The notes: generated by a model from the letters alone, not told the origin. A stretch of 33,148 nt of DNA from an uncultured Verrucomicrobia subdivision 3 bacterium (GCA_903861445.1 CAIOUK010000095.1:1-33148), one strand, 5' to 3'; shown: positions 14,720 to 24,039, counted from the first letter of the stretch. Numbers and translations are program-made.

Positions 14720-17700
14720 TCAATGGTTCTGTAAATTCAAGTCGGCGGCAAGCGCGTGATTCGGATCGCGTTGCAAAATTTGCTGCAACAATTTCTTCAC
14801 CTGGGCTTTCTGGCCGAGGCCGAGTTGCGCCTGCGCCTGCAGGAACAGCGCCGCAGTCTCCTGCCGGAACTGTAAATCGTCGTCGAACAGCAGCATCGTC
14901 GGCAGCGACGTGGCGAAGTAATCAATCTTCGCCAGCGTCTTTGCCAACTGCTGCGCGTAGGCCAGCAAGTCGCGGAGCAGCTTCTTCGCCTTCGCACGCT
15001 GGCCCAGCTTTTCCAGCGCCAGCGCCGAGTAATACGTCATCTCACTGAAAGCGCGGACGCTCATTTCCTGGAAGTCGCCTTTGAAATTCGCGGCGCGGCG
15101 CCAGTGTTGTTTCGCCTTGCCAATTTCGCCAGCGGCAGCCAGCGCGCTACCCAGCCAGTAGTGGATGTCGCTTTGGTTCGCCAGCAGATGCTTGGCCTCG
15201 CCGAGATTGCGAGGTGCGGTCAGCGCGTTCTCAAAATGACTGATCGCACACGGATAATCGTGGTGCGCCAGCGCCTCGCGACCGAACGCGAGTTGCGTGC
15301 GAACGTGCTGGCCGAGCGGCCCGCCCTCGCCGCCTTCCCACGGTTGAAACTGACGGCCAGCGAGCAAGCGCATCACCTCGACGTGACGTCCGGTCTGGTT
15401 CAGCAATGCGCAGAATTCCACGCTCAAATCATCGCGCTGCGCGACCAGTGCTGAATTTTTTTCAAATTCGCGTAGGCGGCGTTGCGGCGTTTCACCGAGG
15501 CGCTTCCACAATTGATCGCGCTCGAACAGCAGCCGCGCGTCTTGAGGATTCGCCCGGAAGGCGCGGTCGTAAGCGGCACGGGCTTTCGCCGGCTGGCCGT
15601 GGATGTTGAAATAGCCGATGCCGAGATTACGCCAGACGATGGAGAAGCTGGCGTCCAGCTTCGCGGATTTTTCCCAGAGCGCGATGGCCTCCGCGTGACG
15701 GTGGCGGTCGTAAAACAGATTACCCAGATAATATGGCGCTTTGGCGTCGCGGGGATTGGCGCGCATCGCCGCTTCGAGAATGGCGATTTCTTCCAGTCGC
15801 GCCGGAAAGCAGTAATCCGACGGCAACGCGGCAGCCTGCTTGAATTGCTTCAACGCGGCGCGTTCATCGCCGCGCTGCTGCTCCAGCCAGCCGAGCGTGT
15901 AGCGAATCAGCGGCATCGCGCCCCAACTTTGGTCGGGGAGCACAGCCGCCTCGGCTGTTCCGTTCAGCGCCCCGCTGAACGGTTGAGTCGCGCGGCGCGA
16001 CTCAATGCGCCCGAGGCGGGCGCGCTCCACCAGCAATTCAATCGCCTCCGCAAAAAATCCGGCGCGGGCAAAATCGTGGGCGATGTCCAGAGCCATTTGC
16101 AAATTGGAGGTTAGCTTTTCACCGCGCAGACAACGATTCCACCAATCCAATCTGTCGGCGTTCGCGACCAAAGACCAGACGGCTTTCGCGCCTCCCACGT
16201 TGCCGCGTTCGCGGCAAACCAGACCATAAAGATTAGTTGCCCGCAGATTTTGCGTTGGAAAAGACAGCACTCGGGAAAGATGATCTTCCGCCTTGTCCCA
16301 GTCTTTCCGGCAACAATCAATTTCCGCCAATGCGTGATAACCGGCGGACATCCACGCTTGATTCCAGCACGCCTTGTAGAACGCGTCGTAAGCCTCATCA
16401 TCCCGGCCCAGATACCGCAAACACAGGCCGAGATTGTAATAAACTTCGCCGTCGTGGGGATTGGCGTTGCGGCGGGTGAGTCGATCGATGGCCTGGCGGA
16501 AATATTTTTCGGCGGTGCTAAACTCGCCACGCTTGAGGTGCCACGAGCCGAGTGCGTTGTTGCAGCGGGCGTCGAGCGGGTCGCGGCGCAAGGCTTCGCG
16601 CCAGTAAAGCGTGGGGCAGCGCGTGGCATGGCGATATTGCTCGAGATGCAGGCCGGTTATGTAAAGTTCGTCGGCGCTCGCGATGTCCGCCGGCGCGGAC
16701 GGCTCGGTGGCGGGCGGCGGAACTTGGCCGACAACGCGCGACTTGGGCTGATAGGAGATGACGTCATTGCCGGCGGCATCCGTGATGCGCAGGTGCAAAT
16801 CGGTTTCGGCCACACTGCGCGGCAGTTTGATTTCTTTCGTGAACGATTGACCGGGCGCGAGGTCGCGGGTGCTAGAGAAAAGTTTTTTACCGTTTGCGGC
16901 TAGGGAAATTTTGGCGTGGGCGAATTTGCAGGTGACTGAAACGCCCAGATAAATTTTGCTCTCCGCCAATTTGAGGCTGACCGCCGCATCCAGATTCGCG
17001 TGTTGTGCCGCGCCGATTTTCTGGATGGGATACCAATACTGACTCCACGTTTTTGTTTCGCCGGGCTGGAGAAAACTGAAGTCCGGCTGGTTGTCCGTGT
17101 AGACACCCGCCATGATCTCGATGTAGGGCGCGAACTCGCCGTGCGCGTCGGCGTCCGTCAGGTTGCGATCCCACGCGTAGCCGAACTCGTGATTGCCCCA
17201 TGTCCACTGCTTCTTGCCGGGCGAAATGTGATGGTTCGCGATGTGCACGATGCCCGCCTGCGCCGCGTAATCGTAACCGCCGAAGAAATCTTCCTTGCTG
17301 CCCATGCACATGTAGGACGTCGGCACGGGAATGTTCGCGTAGAAGGAAAGGTCATTCGGCGCGTAGTCCACCGGTGCTTTGCCACCGGCATGCGGCGGGA
17401 CAAATTGCCCCGGCACTTCGCTCGCGGGTATTCCTTTACGACCGCGTTCGCCATAGTTGACGCCGTAGTAATGGCCCTTGGCCAGCGGATACTCACTCAT
17501 CGAACGGCGCGCGTGGTCGGCCACGTAATAAACATCCGGCGGGAAAAAACTTTGATACGCCTCGTGCACGCGCGTGGCGACATTCGCCCACCAGAGAAAC
17601 GTCTGGACGTGCGGCGTGCGGTTATATGCGCGCACCTTTAGCTCAACGATGGCCTTGCCGGGATGCAGGCAGACGCCGTGCATTCCCTTCATGCGACACA

Positions 17701-18166
17701 TCGGATCGTGGTCGCTGCACCAAATAGTTTTGGAACCGTCGGCGTGTTCCTCGATTTCAAAAGCCACCGGCAGAAACGTCGCGGGCCGGTGATGCTGCGG
17801 CCAGTTGAACTCGATGCCGCCGCTCGCCCATGGCCCGGCGAGGCCGACGAGCGCGGGCTTGATGACGGACTGGTTGTAAATCAGGTCGTAGCCGTTGGTC
17901 TTGTCCTGAATCGCGTGGATGCGTCCGCCGATTTCCGGCAGCACCAAGACGCGCACAAATTCATTCTCCAGCCAAACGGCCTTCCATTTCCGGTCCACCG
18001 GCTTTTCGGCGATACGATCGGTGAAGGGCAGGGGATAGACTTTGCCACTGCTGCCCTGATACACACGCTTCTCCAGAAACATCGGGTTCTTGTCCGGCGG
18101 AGCGGGAAGATACGTCGGCAGCGTGATGGTGGTCTTGGTAACTTTGACGCGGGCGGTTTGGTTCAT
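14720..18166 (-). CDS. DUF5107 domain protein with C-terminal TPR array
   Basis: This is a 1148-residue cytosolic protein with no signal peptide. Residues about 25-345 match the DUF5107 fold, related to galactose-mutarotase/aldose-epimerase beta-sandwiches (VLVLPEIGGRIHAI, GLAGPWASGGIEFNWPQHH, VHIANHH). A linker with a beta-sandwich follows, then TPR repeats from about 545 to the end (ARCNNALGSWHLKRGEFSTAEKY, YYNLGLCLRYLGRDDEA). Such proteins occur in carbohydrate gene clusters and probably bind or epimerise sugars; the enzymatic role is inference. I start at the ATG at 18166. The open frame extends to 18271, but that extension is the translated complement of tRNA-Lys (CGSSPHRGT) and must be artefactual. 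Oddly, residues about 713-744 are encoded by a palindromic element (15937-16028) inserted in frame between TPR blocks. The gene leads the operon with the MFS porter. Confidence 0.85.
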   Translation of the reverse strand: MNQTARVKVTKTTITLPTYLPAPPDKNPMFLEKRVYQGSSGKVYPLPFTDRIAEKPVDRKWKAVWLENEFVRVLVLPEIGGRIHAIQDKTNGYDLIYNQSVIKPALVGLAGPWASGGIEFNWPQHHRPATFLPVAFEIEEHADGSKTIWCSDHDPMCRMKGMHGVCLHPGKAIVELKVRAYNRTPHVQTFLWWANVATRVHEAYQSFFPPDVYYVADHARRSMSEYPLAKGHYYGVNYGERGRKGIPASEVPGQFVPPHAGGKAPVDYAPNDLSFYANIPVPTSYMCMGSKEDFFGGYDYAAQAGIVHIANHHISPGKKQWTWGNHEFGYAWDRNLTDADAHGEFAPYIEIMAGVYTDNQPDFSFLQPGETKTWSQYWYPIQKIGAAQHANLDAAVSLKLAESKIYLGVSVTCKFAHAKISLAANGKKLFSSTRDLAPGQSFTKEIKLPRSVAETDLHLRITDAAGNDVISYQPKSRVVGQVPPPATEPSAPADIASADELYITGLHLEQYRHATRCPTLYWREALRRDPLDARCNNALGSWHLKRGEFSTAEKYFRQAIDRLTRRNANPHDGEVYYNLGLCLRYLGRDDEAYDAFYKACWNQAWMSAGYHALAEIDCCRKDWDKAEDHLSRVLSFPTQNLRATNLYGLVCRERGNVGGAKAVWSLVANADRLDWWNRCLRGEKLTSNLQMALDIAHDFARAGFFAEAIELLVERARLGRIESRRATQPFSGALNGTAEAAVLPDQSWGAMPLIRYTLGWLEQQRGDERAALKQFKQAAALPSDYCFPARLEEIAILEAAMRANPRDAKAPYYLGNLFYDRHRHAEAIALWEKSAKLDASFSIVWRNLGIGYFNIHGQPAKARAAYDRAFRANPQDARLLFERDQLWKRLGETPQRRLREFEKNSALVAQRDDLSVEFCALLNQTGRHVEVMRLLAGRQFQPWEGGEGGPLGQHVRTQLAFGREALAHHDYPCAISHFENALTAPRNLGEAKHLLANQSDIHYWLGSALAAAGEIGKAKQHWRRAANFKGDFQEMSVRAFSEMTYYSALALEKLGQRAKAKKLLRDLLAYAQQLAKTLAKIDYFATSLPTMLLFDDDLQFRQETAALFLQAQAQLGLGQKAQVKKLLQQILQRDPNHALAADLNLQNH
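15937..16028. repeat. 92-bp palindromic element with four hairpins, inserted in frame within the DUF5107/TPR gene
   Basis: Four perfect hairpins lie end to end. The first is ACAGCCG-CCT-CGGCTGT (15942-15958). The second is CCGTTCAGCG-CCC-CGCTGAACGG (15960-15982). The third is TTGAGTCGCGC-G-GCGCGACTCAA (15983-16005). The fourth is GCGCCCG-AGG-CGGGCGC (16007-16023). GGAGC (15937-15941) and GCTCC (16024-16028) form an outer pair, and CCGCCTCGG in the first hairpin is the reverse complement of CCGAGGCGG in the fourth, so the whole element also has overall dyad symmetry. Codon choice alone cannot produce this. It reads through in the gene's frame as a roughly 31-residue Arg/Ala-rich insert. It resembles REP/BIME-type or protein-coding palindromic elements; I see no second copy in the window. 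Confidence 0.85.
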
Positions 18167-18210
18167 GCGGGGAAGTTTGGTTTGGAAGAACTTCAAAGTG
18201 CATTGCAAAA

Positions 18211-18285
<75 letters not shown>

Positions 18286-18403
18286 GACCGGCTGCAAAAA
18301 CGGACGTTTACGTTACTACAACCAGCCCAGACAACAAGTGGAAATTTTGGCGGGCGTGAAGCCGGTGGTAAAAGTATTCCGGGATTTTTTGAAACCTCGC
18401 GCA

Positions 18404-18444
18404 TTGACAGACAGTCTCATATTTTTGAAACTATGATTTATAAT
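18404..18444 (+). promoter_or_regulatory. Candidate promoter/operator region of the sulfatase gene
   Basis: A perfect TTGACA (18404-18409) and a perfect TATAAT (18439-18444) occur upstream of the sulfatase ATG at 18483. Their 29-base separation is too long for one sigma-70 promoter. The TATAAT alone may be the -10, with activator-dependent recruitment. Between them lies an imperfect dyad AGAC-A-GTCT (18410-18418 region). No other gene could use this orientation. Confidence 0.3.
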
Positions 18445-18482
18445 GCAACCGCAACCCGTTCAGCTTCCCGCCGGCTTACCGC

Positions 18483-20075
18483 ATGAAATCACAAAATCGA
18501 AAAATTAGTTTGCTGGCGAGGGTCGCTTGCCTCTGGTTGACGCTGGGGTTTTCCGGGTTCAGCCAGACCCCCAGCCACCCCAACATTTTGTTTATCCTGT
18601 CCGATGATCATGCCTGGCAGGCGGTGAGTGCTTATGGCGAATCCCGGCATCTGATTCAGACGCCCAACATTGACCGGCTGGCGAAAGAAGGGATGCGGTT
18701 TGATCGTTTTCTGGTGAACAACTCCTTGTGCGGTCCCAGCCGCGCATCGTTCATCACGGGAACTTACAGTCATATCAACGGCTATTACAACCTGCAAAAC
18801 TGCCGGTTTGACGGCTCGCAGCCGACTTATCCGCAACTGCTCCAAAAGGCCGGTTACCAGACGGCGATGATTGGCAAATGGCATTTGGAAACCAATCCGA
18901 CGGGATTTGATTATTGGGAAATGCTCCTGGAGCAAGGCATATATTACAACCCGCCGATGATTCGCGATGGTCAGAAAGTGAAACATACCGGCTATGTCAC
19001 GGACATCATCACCGATCTTTCGCTGGACTGGTTGAAGCGGAGAGATCCGAACAAGCCCTTCATGCTGATGTGTTGGCACAAGGCGCCGCACCGCAATTGG
19101 GAGCCGGCCTTGCGCGATTTGGATTTTGATCACGACCGCATTTATCCCTTGCCGGACAATCTCTTCGATGATTATTCCGGTCGCGGTATGGCTGAGCACG
19201 AGCAGAACATGACCATTGCCAAGACCATGTTGCTGAAAGTGGACAACAAAGTTGGTTTTACGCTGAAGGAATTAACACCGGAGCAGAAAAAGATTTGGGA
19301 CGCCTACTATGTCCCGCGTAACACGGCGTTTCTGGAAAAAAAACTTACTGGTCGGGCGCTCACGGAATGGAAATACAACCGCTACATGCACGACTATCTC
19401 GCCTGCATCAAGGGCGTGGATGACAATGTTGGCCGGCTGTTGAAATATCTCGACGACACCGGTCTGGCGACGAACACCATTGTCATCTATTCATCCGATC
19501 AGGGCTTCTTCATGGGCGAACACGGCTGGTTTGACAAGCGCTGGATTTTTCAGGAGTCCGCGCGCACGCCCTTTCTCATCCGTTGGCCGGGTGTCATCAA
19601 AGCCGGGAGCGTAAATCAGGATTTGGTTGCCAACATTGATGTCGCCGAGACTTTCCTGCAAGTCGCCGGAGCGCCCATTCCCAACCGGATGCAGGGACGC
19701 AGTTTTCTCCCGCTGCTCAAGGGCAACACGCCCGCCGGCTGGCGCACCGCGTTTTACTATCATTACTACGAATACCCGGCCAGCCACAAGGTGCGTCCGC
19801 ATTACGGCATCATCACCACCAACTACACGTTGGTTCATTTCTATAAACCCGAAGTTCAGGGCAAACCGCTGAAGGCCATTGCCGCCATTCCTAACGATTA
19901 CTGGGAACTCTTCGACCACCAAAAGGATCCCGCCCAAATGCGCAGCGTCTTTGGCGAACCCACCTACGCGCAGGTGCAGACCAACCTGATGCAGGAAGTC
20001 TTCCGGTTGCGTAGCGAACTCAAAGAGCCGCCGCACGACAATCCCAAGTCCTACGGGGGCGATGATCGGGATTAA
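18483..20075 (+). CDS. Secreted type I (formylglycine-dependent) sulfatase
   Basis: This is a 530-residue S1-family sulfatase, exported by a signal peptide (MKSQNRKISLLARVACLWLT, cleavage near GFS-QT). The maturation motif is Cys83-Gly-Pro-Ser-Arg87 followed by ASFITG, the CxPSR form whose Cys becomes formylglycine. The N-terminal metal ligands are Asp41-Asp42 in ILSDDHA. Other landmarks are TPNIDRLAKEG, MIGKWHL and the C-terminal metal block SSDQGFFMGEHGWFDKR, plus MRTPFLIRWPG-like IFQESARTPFLIRWPG. The length is normal for the family. It requires a formylglycine-generating enzyme encoded elsewhere. It opens the polysaccharide-degradation region and would desulfate a glycan in the periplasm or outside the cell; together with two rhamnosidases this suggests a sulfated rhamnose-containing polymer. 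The exact S1 subfamily and the sulfate position attacked cannot be determined by eye. Confidence 0.93.
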   Translation: MKSQNRKISLLARVACLWLTLGFSGFSQTPSHPNILFILSDDHAWQAVSAYGESRHLIQTPNIDRLAKEGMRFDRFLVNNSLCGPSRASFITGTYSHINGYYNLQNCRFDGSQPTYPQLLQKAGYQTAMIGKWHLETNPTGFDYWEMLLEQGIYYNPPMIRDGQKVKHTGYVTDIITDLSLDWLKRRDPNKPFMLMCWHKAPHRNWEPALRDLDFDHDRIYPLPDNLFDDYSGRGMAEHEQNMTIAKTMLLKVDNKVGFTLKELTPEQKKIWDAYYVPRNTAFLEKKLTGRALTEWKYNRYMHDYLACIKGVDDNVGRLLKYLDDTGLATNTIVIYSSDQGFFMGEHGWFDKRWIFQESARTPFLIRWPGVIKAGSVNQDLVANIDVAETFLQVAGAPIPNRMQGRSFLPLLKGNTPAGWRTAFYYHYYEYPASHKVRPHYGIITTNYTLVHFYKPEVQGKPLKAIAAIPNDYWELFDHQKDPAQMRSVFGEPTYAQVQTNLMQEVFRLRSELKEPPHDNPKSYGGDDRD

Positions 20076-20222
20076 AATTCGCCAATCGGATTCAGCCGTT
20101 GGCCGGTCTCGGTGAATCATTGATTTAACCCACAAATTCGGCGGCAACGACAAGCGGTGTGTCGCGCTTTGTTTTGATTAGGACTTTCATTTTTACCCCG
20201 CTGAATTAAAGTATTTGCGCTC

Positions 20223-20792
20223 ATGATTTTGGTTTTGGACAACTACGATTCGTTCACCTACAACCTCGTCCAGTATCTCGGCGAACTGGGAGCGGACTTG
20301 CAGGTGCGGCGCAACGACGAGATTTCGCTCGACCAAATCCGCGCGCTCAAGCCCGAACGCATCCTCGTCTCGCCCGGCCCGTGTTCGCCGCGCGAAGCGG
20401 GTTTATCCAACGACGTCATCAAGACTTTCGCCAGCGAAGGAATTCCGATTTTCGGCGTCTGCCTCGGCCACCAATGCATCGGGCACACCTTTGGCGCGGA
20501 GGTCGTGGTGAATTACCGCATGATGCACGGCAAAGTTTCGCCGATTAAGCACAATGGCAAAGATTTGTTCACGGGAATGCCGAATCCATTTCTGGCGACG
20601 CGCTATCATTCGCTCGTCATCAAGCGCGACACGATTCCCGATTGCCTCGAAATCACCGCCGAGACGGACGAAGGCGAAATCATGGGCGTGAAACACAAGA
20701 CGCTGCCGATCTGGGGCGTGCAGTTCCATCCCGAAAGCATTTTGACCGAAAGCGGCCGCACGATTCTGAAAAACTTTCTGAAACTGAAATAA
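20223..20792 (+). CDS. pabA: Glutamine amidotransferase component of anthranilate/aminodeoxychorismate synthase
   Basis: This is a 189-residue class I glutamine amidotransferase supplying ammonia to TrpE or PabB for tryptophan or folate synthesis. It begins ILVLDNYDSFTYNLVQYLGE, the family signature. The oxyanion and nucleophile block is FGVCLGHQ with Cys80, and the dyad completes with His169 and Glu171 in VQFHPES. VSPGPCSPREAG is also diagnostic. The length is normal for TrpG/PabA, and the two cannot be separated by sequence alone; no trpE or pabB lies nearby. It is followed 6 bases later by panD, making a small vitamin-precursor pair within the glycan locus. No Shine-Dalgarno is obvious before the ATG. 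A TrpG role or dual use is possible. Confidence 0.93.
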   Translation: MILVLDNYDSFTYNLVQYLGELGADLQVRRNDEISLDQIRALKPERILVSPGPCSPREAGLSNDVIKTFASEGIPIFGVCLGHQCIGHTFGAEVVVNYRMMHGKVSPIKHNGKDLFTGMPNPFLATRYHSLVIKRDTIPDCLEITAETDEGEIMGVKHKTLPIWGVQFHPESILTESGRTILKNFLKLK

Positions 20793-20798
20793 TCCACC

Positions 20799-21161
20799 AT
20801 GCAGATTCATTTGCTCAAATCCAAGATTCACCGTGCCACCGTCACCGGCGGCGACGTGAATTACGAAGGCAGCCTGACCATTTCCGCCGACCTTATGGAG
20901 AAATGCGGCTTGCAGGAATACGAAAAAATTCTTTGCGGCAACATGGCCAACGGCAACCGGTGGGAGACCTACGCCATTCGCGGCAAAAAAGGCACGGGCG
21001 AAATCATCATGAACGGCGCGGTTGCCCATCTCGGCAAAAAAGGCGACGTGCTGACCATTATGAACTTCGCGGCTGTCAGCCAAAAGAAGGCGAAGAAATG
21101 GAAGCCACGCGTGATTGTCCTTGGCAAGGGAAATAAAATTTTGAGCACGCGCGGCATCTGA
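20799..21161 (+). CDS. panD: Aspartate 1-decarboxylase precursor
   Basis: PanD converts L-aspartate to beta-alanine for pantothenate and CoA. The 120-residue length is typical. The proenzyme self-cleaves between Gly24 and Ser25 (YEGSLTIS) to form the N-terminal pyruvoyl group, and both residues are present. Other conserved active-site residues are Lys9, Arg54 and Tyr58 (GNRWETYAI), with the family block GEIIMNGAVAHLGKKGD. It is a cytosolic tetramer in the family. It is probably cotranscribed with the upstream pabA/trpG gene. The gene appears intact and ordinary. Its stop is 112 bases before the first rhamnosidase start. Confidence 0.95.
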   Translation: MQIHLLKSKIHRATVTGGDVNYEGSLTISADLMEKCGLQEYEKILCGNMANGNRWETYAIRGKKGTGEIIMNGAVAHLGKKGDVLTIMNFAAVSQKKAKKWKPRVIVLGKGNKILSTRGI

Positions 21162-21273
21162 ATTGTGTGCAGGCGCCCCTCTACGTCTAGTTTTCGGTGA
21201 CAGACTGCGAGTGGATGGCGGCTTATTTTTTAAGCAGACGCTCATTCCACCAGCAAAGCATTGTTGCCATAAT

Positions 21274-24039
21274 ATGTCTATCAGCCGAATTAAACTGTTC
21301 ACCCTTTCGGTTCTTCTAGTCTCATCGTTGACTGCACTACATGCCGCCGAGGTTGGCGGTTTACACTGCGAATACCTTACCGATCTTTTGGGCGTTGACA
21401 CGCCGCAACCGCGATTGAGTTGGCTGCTGGAATCCACCCAACGTGGCGAATGCCAGACGGCGTATCAGGTGTTGGTCGCTTCGTCGCCGGAACGGCTCGG
21501 TCATGATAAGGGAGATTTGTGGGATAGCGGCAAGGTGGCGTCCGACCAGAGCATCCAAGTGAAATATGCGGGTAAGCCTTTGAGCAGCCGTCAGCCCTGT
21601 TATTGGAAGGTGCGTGTCTGGGACAAAAACGGCCGCGCCTCTGATTGGAGCCAGCCGGCGTTTTGGACCATGGGGCTGCTGGCCGACAAGGACTGGCGCG
21701 GTCGCTGGATTGCGTCCGATCTGGAGCTGATGGATTATCAAAAAGAACTACGCGCGCTGACGGATTTTGGGATGGAAGATGAGAAAGTTATCTGGGACCT
21801 GGCCAAAAAAATCCGACCAAAGCTGGCCAGCGTGACCAATGCTCCGGCGATCTGTTTGCGCAAGGAGTTTGACACGCCCAAAACCATTCGCCGCGCGGTG
21901 GTTTCGGTTTCCGGACTCGGCGTCTTTGAGCTTTACCTGAACGGTCAGCGCGTCGGCGATCATCAACTGGATCCGGCCTACACGGATTACCAAAAAAGGG
22001 TTTTGTATGTTACACACGATGTCACGGCCCTGCTGCGACCGGGGCGCAATGCGCTGGGGGTCGTGCTCGGTAACGGTTGGTTCAATCTGATCACTCCTCA
22101 TGTGCTGCGCTTTTACGCCGCTGATTACATTGCGCCGCCGCAACTGCGGCTCGACCTCGACTTGGAATTCACCGATGGCTCGCACGAATTTATCGGCAGT
22201 GACGAGAGTTGGAAGTTCACGACCGACGGCCCAATCCGTTTTAACTGCGTGCTGGCCGGTGAAACCTATGACGCCCGCAAGGAAATGCCGGGCTGGGCCG
22301 AGGCGGGTTTCGACGACGCGCAATGGAAGCCGGCCAAGTCCGCGTCCGCGCCGGACGGCCGCCTGTTTAGCCAGCAAGTGCGCCCGGTGCGCAAGGTGCA
22401 AACGCTGCCGGCCGTGAGCGTGAAAAAAGTAAAAGGAGTCTGGCGTTTTGACCTCGGTGTGGAAACGACCGGCTGGGCCAAGGTGCGCGTGAAGGGTAAA
22501 CCCGGCCAGGTCGTCACCATCCGATTACCCGGCTCTGATTCGCACACGCTCGGTCGCTACCAGACGAGCAAATACATCCTGCGCGGCGGCGATTATGAAG
22601 AATTTGAACCGCGCTTTTGCTACGCGGGTTTCCGTTATGTGGAGGTGGCCGGACTGGATTATCAACCCGCGCTGACTGATTGCGTGGGACAGCAGGTTTG
22701 CACGGATCTGGAACCGGCGGGCAGCTTCGCGTGTTCCGATGAGCGTCTCAACCGACTTCAGACCATCCTGCTGCGAACCTTGCGGAATTACATCGTCCAC
22801 ATTCCCAATGATCCAACCCGCGAAAAGGCGGGCTGGACGCAAGATATTGAAAACGGTTTCTTTGAAACAGCGCTCAACTTCAACGCGGTGACAATGTATG
22901 CCAAGTGGCAGCATGATTTTCTCGATGCCATTCACCCCAATGGCTACATGCCGCCCGTCGTGCCCGGCCGGTTTGACGGCCCGACCATCAACGGCCCGTG
23001 GTGGGGCGGCGTGGTGATTTACGCGCCTTGGTATATGTATGAGTTCTATGGCGACCGCGAAATCCTCGCCGAGAGTTATCCCGCCATGAAGGCGCAATTT
23101 AATTATCTCGGCTCGCTCGCGACCAATCATGTCGTGCGTTGGGGATTGGGCGACTGGCTTGAAGTGGGCAGTGTCCGTCCGGTGCGCACTCCGATCCCGC
23201 TCACCTCAACCTGTGCTTATTATTGGTTCGCCTGCATTCTGCGCGACACCGCCAACCTGCTGAATCGGCCGGAGGAAGCCAAGCACTTTGCCGCCGAAGC
23301 CGAGGCCATTTGCGCCGCCTACAACCGCGAATTCTTCAATTCCAAAACTGGCGACTATGCCAGCGGCAGCCAGACCTGCCAGCTCGTGTCGCTGGTATTC
23401 GGACTGGTGCCGGAAGCGCAGCGCGAATGGGTCAAGCAGCGTCTGGCCGAACGCATTGCTAAAGACAAAGACCACCTCACCACCGGCTTCGTCGGCACAC
23501 CGCTGCTGCTGACCGGCCTGACGGACTTGGGCCTACCTGGACTCGCCTGGAACATCGCCACGCAAACAAATTATCCGAGTTTCATTGACGCGGTTCTGAA
23601 TCGCGGCAACAGCGTCATGAAGGAGGATTGGAAAGGCGGTTTGGTGCAGATGCCGTCGTTACAGGGGCCGATTGGCACCTGGTTTTATCATTCGCTGGCC
23701 GGCATTCGACTCGACCCGCAAGCGCCCGGCTTCAAGCGTATTATCATCAAGCCAGAAATCGCCAACAATCTGACATGGGTTCAGGCCCATCATGATTCCC
23801 CCTATGGTCGCATTGTTAGCAACTGGAAACGCGAGGGACAAAAATTAACGATGGAGGTGACGATTCCCGCCAACACCACCGCGACGGTGTATGTGCGGGC
23901 GCGGGATGCGGCGTCCGTCACCGAATCCAACAAACTTGCCAGTGAAACAACGGGCGTGAAATTCTTACGAACAGAGAATAACGCGGCGGTCTATGCGGTC
24001 GGCTCGGGAACTTACCGGTTCCAGTCCACGCTTCCGTGA
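21274..24039 (+). CDS. Secreted alpha-L-rhamnosidase, GH78 (copy 1)
   Basis: This is a 921-residue exo-enzyme that releases terminal alpha-L-rhamnose. I start at the ATG at 21274 because it gives a proper signal peptide (IKLFTLSVLLVSSLTALHA-AE); the open frame upstream to 21163 has no such logic. The order is a fibronectin-like N-domain (QTAYQVLVASSPERLG, WKVRVWDKNGRASDWSQP), a beta-sandwich with LYLNGQRVGD and TDYQKRVLYVTHDVT, an (alpha/alpha)6 barrel, and a C-terminal beta domain ending YRFQS. The likely general acid is Glu517 in DPTREKAGWTQD and the base Glu784 in KEDWKGG. GIRLDPQAPGFKRIIIKP is the usual GH78 C-block. It lacks the roughly 160-residue insert found in copy 2. It lies downstream of panD and upstream of the DUF5703 gene. 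Confidence 0.93.
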   Translation: MSISRIKLFTLSVLLVSSLTALHAAEVGGLHCEYLTDLLGVDTPQPRLSWLLESTQRGECQTAYQVLVASSPERLGHDKGDLWDSGKVASDQSIQVKYAGKPLSSRQPCYWKVRVWDKNGRASDWSQPAFWTMGLLADKDWRGRWIASDLELMDYQKELRALTDFGMEDEKVIWDLAKKIRPKLASVTNAPAICLRKEFDTPKTIRRAVVSVSGLGVFELYLNGQRVGDHQLDPAYTDYQKRVLYVTHDVTALLRPGRNALGVVLGNGWFNLITPHVLRFYAADYIAPPQLRLDLDLEFTDGSHEFIGSDESWKFTTDGPIRFNCVLAGETYDARKEMPGWAEAGFDDAQWKPAKSASAPDGRLFSQQVRPVRKVQTLPAVSVKKVKGVWRFDLGVETTGWAKVRVKGKPGQVVTIRLPGSDSHTLGRYQTSKYILRGGDYEEFEPRFCYAGFRYVEVAGLDYQPALTDCVGQQVCTDLEPAGSFACSDERLNRLQTILLRTLRNYIVHIPNDPTREKAGWTQDIENGFFETALNFNAVTMYAKWQHDFLDAIHPNGYMPPVVPGRFDGPTINGPWWGGVVIYAPWYMYEFYGDREILAESYPAMKAQFNYLGSLATNHVVRWGLGDWLEVGSVRPVRTPIPLTSTCAYYWFACILRDTANLLNRPEEAKHFAAEAEAICAAYNREFFNSKTGDYASGSQTCQLVSLVFGLVPEAQREWVKQRLAERIAKDKDHLTTGFVGTPLLLTGLTDLGLPGLAWNIATQTNYPSFIDAVLNRGNSVMKEDWKGGLVQMPSLQGPIGTWFYHSLAGIRLDPQAPGFKRIIIKPEIANNLTWVQAHHDSPYGRIVSNWKREGQKLTMEVTIPANTTATVYVRARDAASVTESNKLASETTGVKFLRTENNAAVYAVGSGTYRFQSTLP

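Noticed and set aside
21163..21273. Upstream extension of rhamnosidase copy 1
   Set aside because: The extension precedes an internal, normal signal peptide starting at 21274; it begins at a GTG directly after the panD stop and shows no conserved content.
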